A stretch of DNA of 64,000 nucleotides from Romanomermis culicivorax (taxonomy: Eukaryota; Nematoda; Enoplea; Mermithida; Mermithidae), in assembly GCA_963922205.1 (NCBI GenBank), contig CAWUHX010000277.1, positions 404,821 to 468,820 of the forward strand. The letters are read 5' to 3'. Made by a program: the position numbers and the translations under genes. Shown here piece by piece: positions 22,101 through 33,523 of the stretch. Position 1 is the first letter of the stretch, and every line of letters starts with the position of its first letter. The notes beneath the pieces are model-generated. The model made no database searches. It saw only the letters and a list, made by a program, of their open reading frames with translations, and was not told the DNA's origin.

Positions 22101-25100
22101 TTTTGTAAAAGTTTGGTCGACAGGTACTTTTCAAGTTCAAAAGTTTCTTTCCTCTTTGTTCAAAGTTAACCGCCAAGTGGGACTTCTTTGAACATCAATG
22201 TGATTTGATTAGAAACTTAAAATTGATGTGTATATGGGACTACTTTGGACACCAACGAAGTTTTAAGAAATAAAGCCCACGAAACAACAACGACATTCAA
22301 AGACAATACAAGATTATAGACAAAACATGAGCAAAATACTGAAACCAGAATGCAGGTTATCATAAGTTACCGCTAGCACTTCCACAACACATGACAAATA
22401 TCGATGTCTTGGTGGTGCTCATGACCTGATCGACATATTTTAGGCCTTTTTGTAATGGCTTTTTATTTCTTTGCGTCATCCATCAAATTGACTTCATCAA
22501 AATTAAATATATTTTCAGCCGGGAGGTTGTCAAACGATTTTTCTACATTTCCAAAATACTTTTTCATTTCTTTGCTTTTTAAAGCCGTCGAAAGTTTGAA
22601 ATTGTTGACAAATCTAAATGAGAACTTCAATCTGTGTCGCTTCACGAAATTAATCGACCGATTTTTGCCCGACAAATTGTCATGAAAAGCTGGCATAACT
22701 TTTCCTGCTTTATTCGTGTAAATATCCAATGGAAAACCCCACTCTGATGCAATGACGAGGGCATCAACAATCCATTCTCTTCTTCTTTCAACAAAATAGT
22801 AGCTTTTCCGATAGATTCTTGTTTTTCACTTTGTTAGCTAATGTAGATTTTGGAGTATTGATACCCAATTCGACCTTCCTCAGTGGCATTCCATCTCGCA
22901 TACATTGAATAGCCATTTCCGAATCACCTTGAGTGAAATCCACATACTTATGAGATCCAATCTAACCTTTATAACACCGAACCATTCTAAATAAACAAAA
23001 ATATAAAAAAATCGTTTGTCCAAAGTCACCCCACAACCAAAGGTTTTTTAGAATTTCGTGAATTTCGTCACATCTCCAGAAAATAAAAAGATTAAGAAAT
23101 TATACAAACATATTCATAAACTGCTATTTTTCTCTACTATTTAAAGGAATTCATTTCATAAAATAGTTTTGAGTGCATACACGCTCAACAGTGTACACAC
23201 AAGAAAATTTTGGCTAAAAAGTAGCATTTTTTGCATGAAGCCCACTACAATATGGCTCAGATTTCATCGAAGCTCAAAAAAACAGCAAAACAACAACGTA
23301 CAATTATTTATGGACAGATGGCCAAAAATTTGCCATTGGCCGATGCCAATGCATCGGCAGGTTCACCAATGCATCAGCGGATGGCCGATGGCCAGTGCAT
23401 AGGCTGTAACATGTTCCAAATAATGCAACCTGAAGTTGCTACACTGTAATAAATTTGAAATTATTATGAAGTATTCGCAATGTTTCATATGTTGTACAAT
23501 CTTCACTTTGATTGCTGAGTTCACTATAGTTTGTTTTTTATAAAATGCTTCTAAATTGAAAAAAGACAAAAATCAACTATGCAGTCAAAATCGCGTATAC
23601 AAGGCTTCACAGTAAGATTTTTCACTCTAAAAATTGTTAAAAGCTGATTGTATAAGCTCACAAATTTTCAATCTCACGTGATGAATGGTTCAGCTGAAAA
23701 TTGTAAAAATCTAAAATAGTACTTGCTTTCTACTTTTATAATTTAGAAGCATTTCAAGAAAAACAGACTATAGAAGCTTCTTCAACTTCATTGGCTATGT
23801 TTTTTAAAGTTTCACTATTGAATGCAATGGCACGTATGTAGGTTATGCTTCAAGGATAAAAGCATTTGTATATTTTTAAACAATAAATGAGATCTTTTTC
23901 CAATTGTAACATCTGTCACTTTTTTAAATGATCGCTCAATAGCCACTGACCCAATTGGAATTGATAAAAATTTCATGGCAAGCTAGAGAAAATTTTTTTC
24001 ATAATGAAACTCATTTTATATCTGCTCACTATTTTCACTCACTAACTAATCCTGGTTTTGTTGCAGCATTTTTCTTTCAATATTCTAGTGGTGAAGAATC
24101 TAAGTCTAGTTTTAATTCAGCAATGTATTCCGAAACAATGGCTTTTGCTTGCTCATATGTCAGCACTGCACATTTTTTCAGGCTCCAGCCCATCTTCAGA
24201 TGAACTTTCAATGGCTGAATAGTGCCTGAAATTTGTGTCGGTTTTATGTAAATGCTTGAATTATTTACATTAGTATTAACTGTCGCTTGCTGAGAAAGTT
24301 TGGACGATGAGTTTGACAATTTATTATATTTTTGGACTGTATTTTCAGAAAAGCATTGATCTTGTTGTTTTTGATCAACAATCATTCTAACCAAAGCTAG
24401 TTCAGCTTCTTCTGCTGTTTGAGAATCACCGAAAGCCTAAATTATTTGATTTTGGTTTGTGATGTGATCAATATGTGTTATATTTCAACTTTGAATCCAA
24501 CTTTCTTTTTGAATCGAGGATATAGTGAGGATGCCAAAGCATAAAGTTCATTGTCTTCAATGGGTTTAAAGTGGGCTCGATTAAAAGTTTTTTCCCAAGA
24601 ATTCGTCCTTTAATGAACCCAAACCAGGAAAGTCGCCATTGTAAATTGAGCAGCAAACGCTTCATGATACGATTCTTTAATTTTTGTTTTTAATAATTTA
24701 GGCACAAAATCTAGCTTAGTTTCCTTCAGCTACTTTTTTGGAAATACAGGTGTATTATGGAAGAAATAATAAAATTTAAATTTGAAAAATATATTTTTCA
24801 AGCATAAGCACCTGCATTTATTGTAACAAAAAGCTTCCAAACAATCAGTTGTCGGCCGGTCCATCACTACGTACAATTAGAAAAATAGTTTATTCATAAA
24901 TATTAAATAGCTTATGTAATATGATAACTCAAACATCAAATGTAAAATTTGTCCCAAGTTACCCCACTGCCCAAAGTAACCCCAATTGAATTTTGACAAA
25001 AATCAATACAGCTCAGATGCCAGTCGAGACAACGTGTTTAATATCCCAGTTTTTTAAGAATATTTCGAGTTTTAAGATATTAGTATTGAAGTGAAATTTT

Positions 25101-26010
25101 TGTGGTTTTTTCACTAATTTTTGTCATTTTTTCTGTTTAAAAATTATAAAAAACAGACAAGAGTCTAAAACTTAGAATGCAAAAGATATATTAAGAGACA
25201 GATGCCGTCAAGATCTATTCAAAAATATCAACCAAATTGAAGTAACTTTATTTGTGATTAAGTTGGAACATTCTGATTTTACACCAGGAATTCTGTTGTT
25301 TTGCAGATACACGAAAAGAGAACGTACCGCCAATTTGCGGCATCAAAATTAAAACTTTGTCCATTTTATTACTCATCGCATTTTGCCTATGTTCCAAAGG
25401 CATGGTATTTTTTGAATTGGAAATCGTTCGTAAAATGGAATGTTCCGGTCGAATGTCCGAATTCGAAGCTCGTCCGTCCAATTTAATGGCCGACAATTTT
25501 TATCGAAATTGGTTTTCGTTGGGTTTTCGACATTTCGTACACATTTTCGCCCCTTTCGTTTTGTTAGTATGGTTAAATTGGGAAATTGTGCGATCGATGC
25601 GTCGAAATGTGGACAAAATTTTTAATCAACACGATTATTATTATTCTAATAATAAATCGTCGATCGTAAGGAAAAATTTGCGAAATTTTCGACAAGCTTC
25701 CAAAACGATGATCGTTTTGATAAGCACCTATTTGACGGGAAATATACTCAATTTAATCGTGACGGCTATGGAACATATCGATAAAAAATTTTTAAACCGA
25801 CATCCTACATTGTACACATTGTCGACCGATGTGGTCAGTTTATTGACCATGTTGATTTGCTTGATCAGATTGCCGATTTATTATCGATTCAATTCGACGA
25901 TCAGATCAGCTATAAAATCGTGCTTCGTGAAAAGACGTAGATTTCATCAGTGCGTGGAAAATTTTATAGCTACTGAAGAATGCACTCATCAAGCAAGGCA
26001 TGGAACGTGA
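19135..26010 (+). CDS. Class A (rhodopsin-like) seven-transmembrane receptor, two coding exons
   Basis: A plasma-membrane receptor, 379 aa. Exons are 19135-19570 and 25307-26010; the 5736-bp intron is GT...AG and the split codon (1+2 nt) joins in frame. A TTTTTTTACGCAG acceptor at 19126 suggests a non-coding 5' exon upstream, and the first ATG after it is used. TM1 is at about 20-46 (N39), TM2 at 54-80 (D65 in the usual acidic position), TM3 at 97-122 ending D-K-Y instead of D-R-Y, then a very basic loop (RRRRRSTRR), TM4 at 158-181, TM5 at 214-240 (P228), TM6 at 279-300 without the C-W-x-P core, and TM7 at 316-338 with L-P-I-Y-Y in place of N-P-x-x-Y. N5 is a glycosylation site. I see no Cys at the top of TM3 for the usual disulfide. 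The pattern recalls the divergent FMRFamide/neuropeptide receptors, but the ligand is unknown. The intron holds satellites and dead transposons. Confidence 0.82.
19830..22010. repeat. Degenerate satellite inside the receptor intron
   Basis: The block AGTTGACTCATGAACTTTCA, followed by CAAAAATCAACAAGTT, recurs near 20020, 20250, 20765, 21065, 21440, 21605 and 21890. Companion blocks are AGAACCACTGC, GACAAGTATGAATACCAGTG and CCACTTGACTTCTGAATTCA. Spacing is irregular and divergence high. A MITE (20495-20740) interrupts the array. Confidence 0.55.
20495..20740. mobile_element. MITE family D, copy 1
   Basis: Terminal inverted repeats of the form TATAGT(T/C)TGTTTTTTATAA with AATGCTTCC just inside, about 246 bp. 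The same family occurs at 23525, 30804, 52229, 56390 and 59431. It sits within the intronic satellite. No coding sequence. Confidence 0.7.
22300..22983 (-). pseudogene. pogo-class transposase remnant
   Basis: Reads on the minus strand within the receptor intron. In order: a psq-type helix-turn-helix piece (residues like MRDGMPLRKVELG...PKSTLANKV), a frameshift, then the central pogo/Tigger block (DALVIASEWGFPLDIYTNKA, later NRSINFVKRHRLKFSFR and NIFNFDEVNL, the last corresponding to the first catalytic-Asp motif), a stop at about 22463, another frameshift, and a fragment with TKTSIFVMCCGSASGN. At least two frameshifts and stops make it dead. It belongs to the Tc1/mariner-superfamily DDE transposases of pogo type, by motif memory. 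Confidence 0.75.
23525..23772. mobile_element. MITE family D, copy 2
   Basis: Bounded by CTATAGTTTGTTTTTTATAA and its inverse ending AACAGACTATAG, 248 bp. Confidence 0.75.
23905..24670 (-). pseudogene. hAT-superfamily transposase remnant (C-terminal half)
   Basis: Minus strand, in the receptor intron. Diagnostic pieces in order: ELYALASSLYPRFKKK near 24520 (the hAT 'LDPRFK' block), a Gln/Ser-rich insert (24437-24130), YIAELKLDLDSSPLEY followed by TGA where the family has Trp (about 24077), and FLSIPIGSVAIERSFKKV near 23930, which is the conserved hAT dimerisation motif. Each piece is in a different frame, so the gene is dead. The N-terminal zinc finger and catalytic residues were not found. 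Confidence 0.75.
24700..25300. other. Intron sequence, nothing recognised
   Basis: AT-rich sequence leading to the polypyrimidine acceptor of receptor exon 2 at 25305-25306. Confidence 0.4.
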
Positions 26011-26189
26011 AATATTAATTTCTATGACATACTCAGGCATTGTGATAATGTGTTTAATTGTCCATAATGTAAGAAATTCATTTTTACGACAGGTGTAGGA
26101 TTTTGTCATATTGATTCAATTTATATTAAGCATTTTCGTGTGATAACAACGAACTACGACGAGTCACTTGAAGATAATTGTTAAATTCG

Positions 26190-26915
26190 AAAATGATGCC
26201 CAACATTTTTTCAAGATGCATCGCGAAAAAATCAAGACGTAAAAGTTTTTCGATGTTTCAATGTGAAAAAAAATCAAGATGTCATTTAAAAAAAAAATTA
26301 AGATGGACGGCACATCAGAAATTTGTAGAGTTAGCCAATCGAAAACGTTGCTCCGCCTGCTATATTTGTACCTTCAAAGTGAATTTCTGACGTCAGGACA
26401 TGCTGGCGTAGGCGCCCTCGATTTTCACTTCGTAACAAAGGGAGGGGGGTTATTTTTCGGTGAATCCGATGGACATTATTGCCCTTTCATGAAAAATCGT
26501 CTTCTCAACATTTTTCTTTGTTTCATTCTCGGGCTTCTGAAGGCGTAGAGAATGATCATAGAACAGCCGACGATGTCCAAAATTTCGACTATTTTCCTGA
26601 ATAACTGCATTTTGGGTTGAAAAACAAGCGTTTTCGACGTTTTTTTCTGAAAAATCTCGAAAAAGAAAAATCTTCATGAAAAAACTAATGCAGAATAACA
26701 TACCCCACAGCCTCGTGTAAAAAGCGAAGCCGCCCAACCGGCAGCAAACCCTGACCGAAGAAATGCACATTGAAGGAGTAACGCTTTTGATTGGCTAGTT
26801 TCCAAAATTTTCACTCTCTGATGTGCCGCCCATCTTGGTCTTTTTCACGATGGAATTTTGATTTTTTCAAGATGGGATGTTAATTTTTTCAATATGACAT
26901 CTTGATTTTCTGGAA
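26190..26915. mobile_element. Fold-back element built from CAAGATG subrepeats (copy 2)
   Basis: The left arm has AATCAAGATG blocks, then GGACGGCACATCAGA and a TAGCCAATCGAAAACGTTGC-like block. The right arm is the inverted counterpart (TCTGATGTGCCGCCCATCTTG near 26820, then CATCTTGATTTTCTGG at the end). Arms of 150-200 bp can pair. Related to 16410-17080. Confidence 0.65.
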
Positions 26916-27099
26916 GAATTTTGAAAATTACGCAATATTTCAAAGAACTTTTTTGTAAATTTATACCGGTCATCGAAAATTGTTTACACATACAGCAAGA
27001 TTTTTATCCAATATATCGTAGGATATACTTTTCAAGTTTCGGAACTGTGACTTATGGTTTCACAGAAAATCTAAAAAATATATATACCCCCTATCCAGC

Positions 27100-27250
27100 G
27101 AAACACACAACAGTGAAACTCAAAATGGCGAGACTCAACACAGTGATTCTCAAAACAGTGAATTCTCAAAACAGCGAATTCTCAAAACAGCGAAGTCTCA
27201 AAACAGCGATTCTTAATACACCGAAGTCTCAGAACAGATTCTCAAAATGT
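27100..27250 (+). repeat. ~17-bp tandem repeat (TCTCAAAACAGCGAA)
   Basis: About eight imperfect copies of ATTCTCAAAACAGCGAA. A short cluster in inverted orientation lies at about 28485-28535, so the two may be the ends of one 1.4-kb fold-back unit. Confidence 0.7.
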
Positions 27251-28484
27251 CGAATTTTCTTTAGAATGGAAAACAGAGATCGGGCGAGGTAGGAGTTTTG
27301 GCGTATGGCTAATTTGGTCCTCCATTGCGATCTGGTGGATGCTGTTCGTCACACATTTTAACACCAATCGCCAGATTTCTGAAGTTATAGCATGACATTA
27401 CAGCTTTTTATTCTGGGTTGTTTATTAAACATATCTACATGCAGGTTTTTTGTTTCTTTTTCCTATATAGACTTATTCCCTTTTATATGCTTGTTTTTAT
27501 CCACTTTTTGTTCAATTTCAATTCTTTGTTTTTTCTCTACTTTTTATTACATTATTTTACTTTTCGTTTTTTATTATTGGTTTTTGTTCCACCTCTACTG
27601 CTTAATTATTTTATTCATTTCTTATTTATTTCATTAACTTAATTTTTTGCAATTAAGCACGGTACAAAACAATTTCAATCGGGAATCCATGATAATTTTC
27701 CGTTTTTGCTTTCTTTCAAGCGTTTTGCAAAAATGTTTTTCTGACAGATATTTTTTTGTGATTTTGGAATGGTCAGTTCCTGTATGTCTATCGCAATTGC
27801 ACAGAAGCATGTGAAACTTATGGTTTGTTTCTTTTCAAATGCTTGTAACGCAAAAAAGCTGAAAGTAAGTACGCATGCAGAATTTCGTGCCGAGATAATA
27901 TCGTTGTTAACTGTATGTTAGGAATGGATTAACCAGCGGCGGTAAACTGTGACTAGACTCGATAACTCTTTTAAAATAATATCCATCCGATGCGAAAAAT
28001 GTCCAAAAATAATGTCGCACGGCTAAAAAAAATATTCGCTCTGCACAGAAAAGCTAAGCAAATGACCAGCGCTGCAGCACTATACGTTGGATTTTCAGAT
28101 TTCGACTTTCCAAAGCACATCAATCGTAACACGATCTTAATTCCCGAATCTTTTTCATTAAAGTAGAACCATGTGCGAAAATGCTTTCTAATTTTCAACT
28201 TTTTTCTTAACAAATAGCCTTCAATTCCGTCAATAACTTCAATTACCACGTTTTTTCCCGTAATACAGTGTAGTGTGCGCACGCGCGCTTATTTAACGAG
28301 CAATGTGTACTTTATTTTATCTTTTTTCGGCTACAAGCATTTAAAAAAACCAGACTATAGATGACCAAATGCAGCTGAAAATATTCTATTTAAAATTGCA
28401 AAAACGATTTCAATATACCTAATTTGCATATTTATTATAAGAAGGATGTGTGCGTTTACTCTAACGCATAGAACTTTTTACTAT
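27251..28484. other. Region between the inverted ~17-bp clusters
   Basis: Contains a T/C-rich low-complexity block (27410-27640), and near 28340-28366 a solitary family-D MITE end (AAGCATTT...CCAGACTATAG). No gene recognised. Confidence 0.45.
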
Positions 28485-28535
28485 TCGCTGTATTGACATT
28501 CGCTCTTTTGAGAGTCGCTGCTCTGAGACTTCACT
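28485..28535 (-). repeat. Inverted cluster of the ~17-bp repeat
   Basis: ATTCGCTGTATTGACATTCG and GAGAGTCGCTGCTCTGAGAC are reverse-complement relatives of the 27100-27250 unit. Confidence 0.55.
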
Positions 28536-29001
28536 TCTTTATTACTGTAACTTAAGGAAAAATCCTGAGCGTAAAAAATTAAATTTTATTCAGATCCCAA
28601 CGAAGCAAAAACAGATCAACAAAAAAGAAATTCGATGTGTAAATTAATAAACAGAATCTGTAACGCTAAACAGAAATTATTACAAAAATGCGAGGAAAAA
28701 AAATACACACATATAAACCGAATCGAAAAAATGAGCAAATATTCCCCCGGAAAAATAATATCGAAAGACCCGAAAATATAGATTATTTTTTTGGCACAAA
28801 AAAAAAATTCAAAATTCTTCATCCGAACTATTATCGGCCAGCATACTCTTATCCGATTTCAATTCGTCGGCCAAGCTCTGAAAAGTTAAATAATCACTGA
28901 ACTATTTATAATTTCAATACTTGAGAGTGAAATATGTGAACACAATAAATCAAAATTGAATTTTTGAAATGAATTTTAAAAGAATACAGTAAACTACACT
29001 T
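28536..29001. other. Downstream region of the minus-strand membrane-protein gene
   Basis: AT-rich with A-runs. It may hold the 3' UTR of the 29002-30183 gene. No other exon recognised. Confidence 0.4.
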
Positions 29002-30183
29002 TTAATGACTGTAACCGCAAATTAAGACCCTCACTCTGATTCTTCGTTTTCGACGTTTTTTGAGTTGAGCACGAACGCAAACGCGGATGCAGCACACGAT
29101 AATGACGGTCAATAAGGCGCATGTGATGCCGATCAACGCCGGTAAAACGACGCTTTGCATATATGGCACTTTCTTCAAGAGAAAAATAATCAGAAAAACT
29201 ACAAAGTTGAAAATTTTCGAAAAAGAAATAAAAAATAAAGAATGAAAGAAAAAAATAAAAAAGAGCTAAAAAAAGAAAAGATACTAACCATAATTTCTCT
29301 GAGCTTCATTTCGGCATTTTTGACGAATGTATCAACATCTGAAAGATACACACTAGGATTTTTTACTTGACCTCTCATTTTGTAAACTAAAAAAAATTAT
29401 TCCTGAAACGCAACATTTTTAGCGATTCAAAATTGCGCGATTTTCATCATATGTAGTTTAATACCATAAAGCAACATGCATAAAAACTCAAAAAAATCTG
29501 ATTCTAAGAATTATTTCATCTTTACTAAGCTATCTTTCACTTTTACGAACATAATGTACATTTTTTGAAGAGTCCTGCATATTTTTGCTCGTTAACGGAG
29601 TTTTTTAGTTCTACTGCACAATTTTATGGATTTTCTGCCTATTTTCTACACTTTTGCACATCTGGCGAGCATTTTCTCGAAATTAATTGCATTTTAAAAA
29701 TATTTTCTACGTTAAAATTTAGCATATTTCTGATCATTCTATAGACTTTTCTACAGAATTCGTATATGTGCAAATTTCTTGAATTTTACACATTTTAGTA
29801 AATTTGTTTATACGCTCCTCTTAATATTGTTCAGATTTCCAGCACATTTATGCACCTTTTTGTATATTTCCATTATAAATTTCATAAAATTTGATGAAGA
29901 ATATTTACATTCTTTTTCCGATCAAAATTTCTTCCGAAAAATAGTTGTAAGCTAAATCAAACCGTAACCAAAACCTGAATTTACCTGTTTTATTAAGATT
30001 GAAGAGATTTGGCTCACGATTTTTCGACGTCGAATTATTGTCGATCGTCATTTTTTCGTCGACGTTTAACGCGAGCGACGAATTTATCGTTGTCGTCGCA
30101 TGTAAACGAACAACAAAAATGGGAAAAATAACGAACACGAAAATAGTCGGCAATACGTCGCAACGGAATACAGCCATCGTCAT
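29002..30183 (-). CDS. Small signal-peptide, single-pass membrane protein, three exons
   Basis: A spliced gene read from its splice sites. Exons are 30183-29985, 29338-29289 and 29172-29002, giving 139 aa. Junctions are CAG|GTAAAT...TTTCAG and ATG|GTTAGT...TTGAAG; phases 1 and 0 agree and the total is 420 nt including the stop. Residues 1-29 form a signal peptide (hydrophobic LPTIFVFVIFPIFVV). A short ectodomain of about 55 residues has N-x-S/T sites (N34, N50). One membrane span covers about 90-114 (LPALIGITCALLTVIIVCCI), with a strongly basic cytoplasmic tail (KKRRKRRIRVRV). The type I topology fits a small cell-surface or secretory-pathway protein. I do not recognise the family and assign no function. 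Confidence 0.68.
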
Positions 30184-30199
30184 TATGCTTCGTTTTTCG

Positions 30200-30803
30200 A
30201 ATCGAGTGTAAACCTTAAAAAATGCGCAACAAAATATTGGAGTGTAAATAAGAAATAACCAATATTTGTCATGAATAAAAAAATCGAATTTCCCTAAAGG
30301 TTTAAAACAAGCAGCTTTTAGGTTGTATAATTTAATATTTAATCATTAGTGTATCTTTTTCAAAAATTCGAATGGTTTTTTGATTTTATGAATTGTATTA
30401 TTTTTTCAAATTTCTCAGTTTAATTCAGGAGTGACGGAGGGCGGAATTTTGGGTTATTTTTTTCTGCCTCACCTGTAAGACTTCAGTTCGGTCGGGGGAA
30501 ACTAAATCAATATTCCGTGAGACGGCGATACCCAACTTTTCAAAAATTCAAAATACTGAGGCAAGAAGCATCTAAAAAACTGAAAATTTCAAAAATTCCC
30601 GCAAGAAAGCTAGAAAATGTTTTTGCCTAATTTTTTCGAGCTGGGCTTCCTATCACTCGAGTTTTTTTATTTAAAATCTGTTGAAAAGTACGTGGTTAAC
30701 ATATCTATTTTAGTATTATATTATATTATTATTATATTATTATATTATATATAATATATTCGTATATTTTAGCTCCACAGTCACGCCCCTGTTTAGACAA
30801 GAA
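30200..30803. other. No gene recognised; AT microsatellite
   Basis: An imperfect (TAT)n/(TA)n run lies at about 30712-30768. Otherwise nothing identified. Confidence 0.5.
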
Positions 30804-31029
30804 GGTCGTTTTTATAAAATGCTTGTAAATTGAAAAATGGACAAAAAAATTCGACCGTCCTCAATGTCGTTTACACAAACCGTTTATTAAAGGATTTTTG
30901 GAGTAAAAAATTTGTGAGGATTGGTTGAGCAGACTCCGTAAATTATAGAAATATGGAGTGATACTTGCTCTCCACTTTCTTTCACTCTTTCTTTTTATTC
31001 ACACGCATTTCCAGAAAAAGAGACATAGG
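30804..31029. mobile_element. MITE family D, copy 3 (degraded ends)
   Basis: The left end has GTTTTTATAAAATGCTTGTA and the right has GCATTTCCAGAAAAAGAGACATAG. The interior resembles the other copies (an AAAATTTGTGAGG-like block and CTCTCCACTTTCTTTC). Confidence 0.5.
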
Positions 31030-31548
31030 TTGCGTTGTGATTACATAATTTACAATGGGGATATGAATGTGCGAAAATTATTAATATGCAAATTAGGTGT
31101 AAACATGTTTTCACGGCCCGATGTTTTCCTAGCAGTAAGCCAAGTGCAATTAGCAGCTCCAAAAACGATAAAAAACTAGAGTGCTTGCAATTTCCTCGAG
31201 AACCTCTTTATTGGAACGTGGAAAAGCGGCGCCGCGCCGCGAAGTATGACAAAGCATCGCGCGGTACCGCTTGTTAGTATGAACAGAAAAGGCGGCGGCG
31301 CACGATACCTCGCGGTTAAGTAAGACAGGGCCTTAAGAAGAGTAGAAATTTCCGAAAACTACTTCCATGAAGCTTTCGAATTGATTTTACGTTAACAGAA
31401 GAATAATCGCTTCAAAAAATTTAGAGACTTGACGTATTGATCTTTTTCGAAAAATGTGTGAATGAAAAAATGCGGATCTTCATTAAATTACAAGATAAGA
31501 TTTTGAAGATTACCTACCAATTAGAATATGCGATAATACGCTTCAGAC
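31030..31548. other. No gene recognised
   Basis: Includes a local GC-rich patch (GGCGCCGCGCCGCGAAG near 31227). No domain. Confidence 0.35.
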
Positions 31549-31804
31549 ATACCTGTAAGAGGTCCGACCAGTTGGGGGGGGGGGGAATAATCCGAAATTT
31601 GGGGGGAGGGGGTCGAAAAAGTCGAAATTTTTCCCAAAAAAGGCCGAAAAACATACACTTTTTTGCAAATTTTTAAATTTTTTCCAAACTGGGGGGGGGG
31701 TTGAGTATATGGTTGGCCGAGTTGGGGAGGGGGGATTTTTTTTGGCTTTTAGATTTATTGTTGGCCGAGTTGGGGGGGGGGGACCCCCCAATAATTACAG
31801 GTAT
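31549..31804. mobile_element. MITE family A, copy 1 (CCTGTAAG/TTACAGG, G-run rich)
   Basis: Bounded by TA-CCTGTAAGAGGTCCGACC and AATTACAGG-TA. The interior has several runs of 6-10 G, plus GTCGAAATTTTTCCCAAAAA and AACATACACTTTTT blocks shared by all copies. No coding sequence. TA flanks suggest a Tc1/mariner-type origin. Confidence 0.8.
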
Positions 31805-31960
31805 GGCTTCAGATGATGAGAACTATTAAGTATGTAAGTACAGATTAAATCATACGCGAAGGAGGATTTTTTTGAACACAGCAACCAAATTTCGATCTGT
31901 GCAAGCAAATTTTTTCTGCTAAGTTGTACAGTACAACTTGAGGCGTGACTGTACTTCATA

Positions 31961-32112
31961 CCTGTAATTGGGGAGGGGGGGACCCCCCCCCAACTTGGCC
32001 AACGCCAACCATATACCCAACCACTCCCAGTTTGGAAAGAATTGCCAAAAAAGTGTATGTTCCCCCCAAATTTCGGATTTACCCCCACCCAACTGGTCGG
32101 ACCTCTTACAGG
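31961..32112. mobile_element. MITE family A, copy 2 (inverted, short)
   Basis: CCTGTAATTGGGG to GGTCGGACCTCTTACAGG with TA on both sides. Opposite orientation to copy 1, from which it is 157 bp away. Confidence 0.8.
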
Positions 32113-32573
32113 TATGCTGTAATTTTGATTAAATGATGAGGTTTCCTGTCCGGAGATGCATTTTTATGCGTTCTAAAATGGAAAAAAGTCATGATTTTTT
32201 ATATATCCTAGTGCGCGGTTAGAAAATCTCATTCTAGTTAGTGCTTATAGGTTCTAATTATCAACATATTATGGATAAATGTTTAATCATGTATTGTTTT
32301 TTGACGAATTTTATGAAAACTAACATTTTTCTCGGTCATTTTTCCAAAATTTTTGTGATCTTCATAAAAATTTTGAATTTCTTGTGATTAAAACATTTTG
32401 AGTGTAAGACAGATGACATTGCCGGTTGAAAGATCGAAATTCTTGATCGCTTGCCTAGTTCCTGAATTTTAGTTTGTCCGACTGAAAATTCATTAAATTC
32501 ACTGAGACAAGGCATCAACCTTCTGTCTGGGAAATAAAAGGTAGAAAAATTTTTTTCAGCGTTCTAGAAAAGT
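32113..32573. other. No gene recognised
   Basis: AT-rich, short open frames only. Confidence 0.4.
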
Positions 32574-32670
32574 GGGTGACTTTGATCAGGGGCGACTTTG
32601 TTCTACACAGCAAAAATGACCTGGTGATCTCAAATAGTTATCAAATGCCATGCTCTGATCAAAGTCACCC
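32574..32670. mobile_element. 97-bp inverted-repeat element (GGGTGACTTTGATCAG)
   Basis: A perfect 16-bp inverted repeat at both ends (32574-32589 and 32655-32670). It is either a very short MITE or a hairpin. No target duplication was identified with certainty. Confidence 0.55.
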
Positions 32671-32751
32671 GACTTAACCTTAGTGAAATTCAGGAAAAAT
32701 TTTCTTCTCATTTTCTCTCTGAGACTCAGAAACTTGGGTTTAGAGTGCATA

Positions 32752-32940
32752 CCTGTAAGAAGCCCGACCAGTTGAGGGGGGGGGGGGTGGGGTAAATCCG
32801 AAATTTGGTGGGAGGGCAAAAATTTTTGCAAATTTTTTTAATTTTTTCCAAACTGGGGGGTGGTTGGGGGGGGGGGGTTGGTTGGGTATATGGTCGGCCA
32901 AGTTGGGTAAGTACAGGTATGCCCCCAACCCAATTACAGG
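32752..32940. mobile_element. MITE family A, copy 3
   Basis: CCTGTAAGAAGCCCGACC to AATTACAGG flanked by TA. A second internal GTACAGGTATG at 32911-32921 suggests a tandem or repaired right end. Confidence 0.75.
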
Positions 32941-32942
32941 TA

Positions 32943-33479
32943 TGTTAGAGAGCCTACAACCCACGCGGATCGAATGAAATATACAAGAAAACTAATTTGC
33001 GATAGTTTTTCCGCTAAATTTGAGCAAATTTGTCGATTTTAAAGTGAGCAGTCAAAACTTTATCTGAGCAACCAAAATTTTTCCCTAAGTTGCAGATTAC
33101 AACCTGGCCTGTGCAAAAAAAACCTTGCCAGTGCGTGCGTGCCTCAGATGAGAGGGCATGTGCAAGCAAAATCGAATCATCTTGAAATTCATGAATTACC
33201 TACAGTTATTCGCGGATCGCTATGCAGTATCGAAACTCCTGAGCTTAAACATCGGAACTCACACATGCTTATTCGAATTTGATATTCCAAAGCTATAAGC
33301 AGATTATTGAGGAGTTTGTATGCTACAGTCCAGCGTCGAGCTGAACACTCTCGATTTATTGTTTGATTGACGGGTAAGTTTTACAATATGATACTCGATG
33401 TTGGATACCCGCAGCTGTTACTATATCCTTACGTAATTAGCGCGCGCACATAAATCATATTCTCGTCCGAAGGAGCGCT
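32943..33479. other. No gene recognised
   Basis: Short domain-free frames only. Confidence 0.35.
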
Positions 33480-33523
33480 TTCATTCCCAGTGTTACCAGA
33501 TTGGTTTTTGGTTTTTGGCCATA

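Noticed and set aside
27392..27642. Hydrophobic plus-strand frames resembling membrane proteins
   Set aside because: Two overlapping frames are equally hydrophobic because the DNA is a T/C-rich low-complexity tract.
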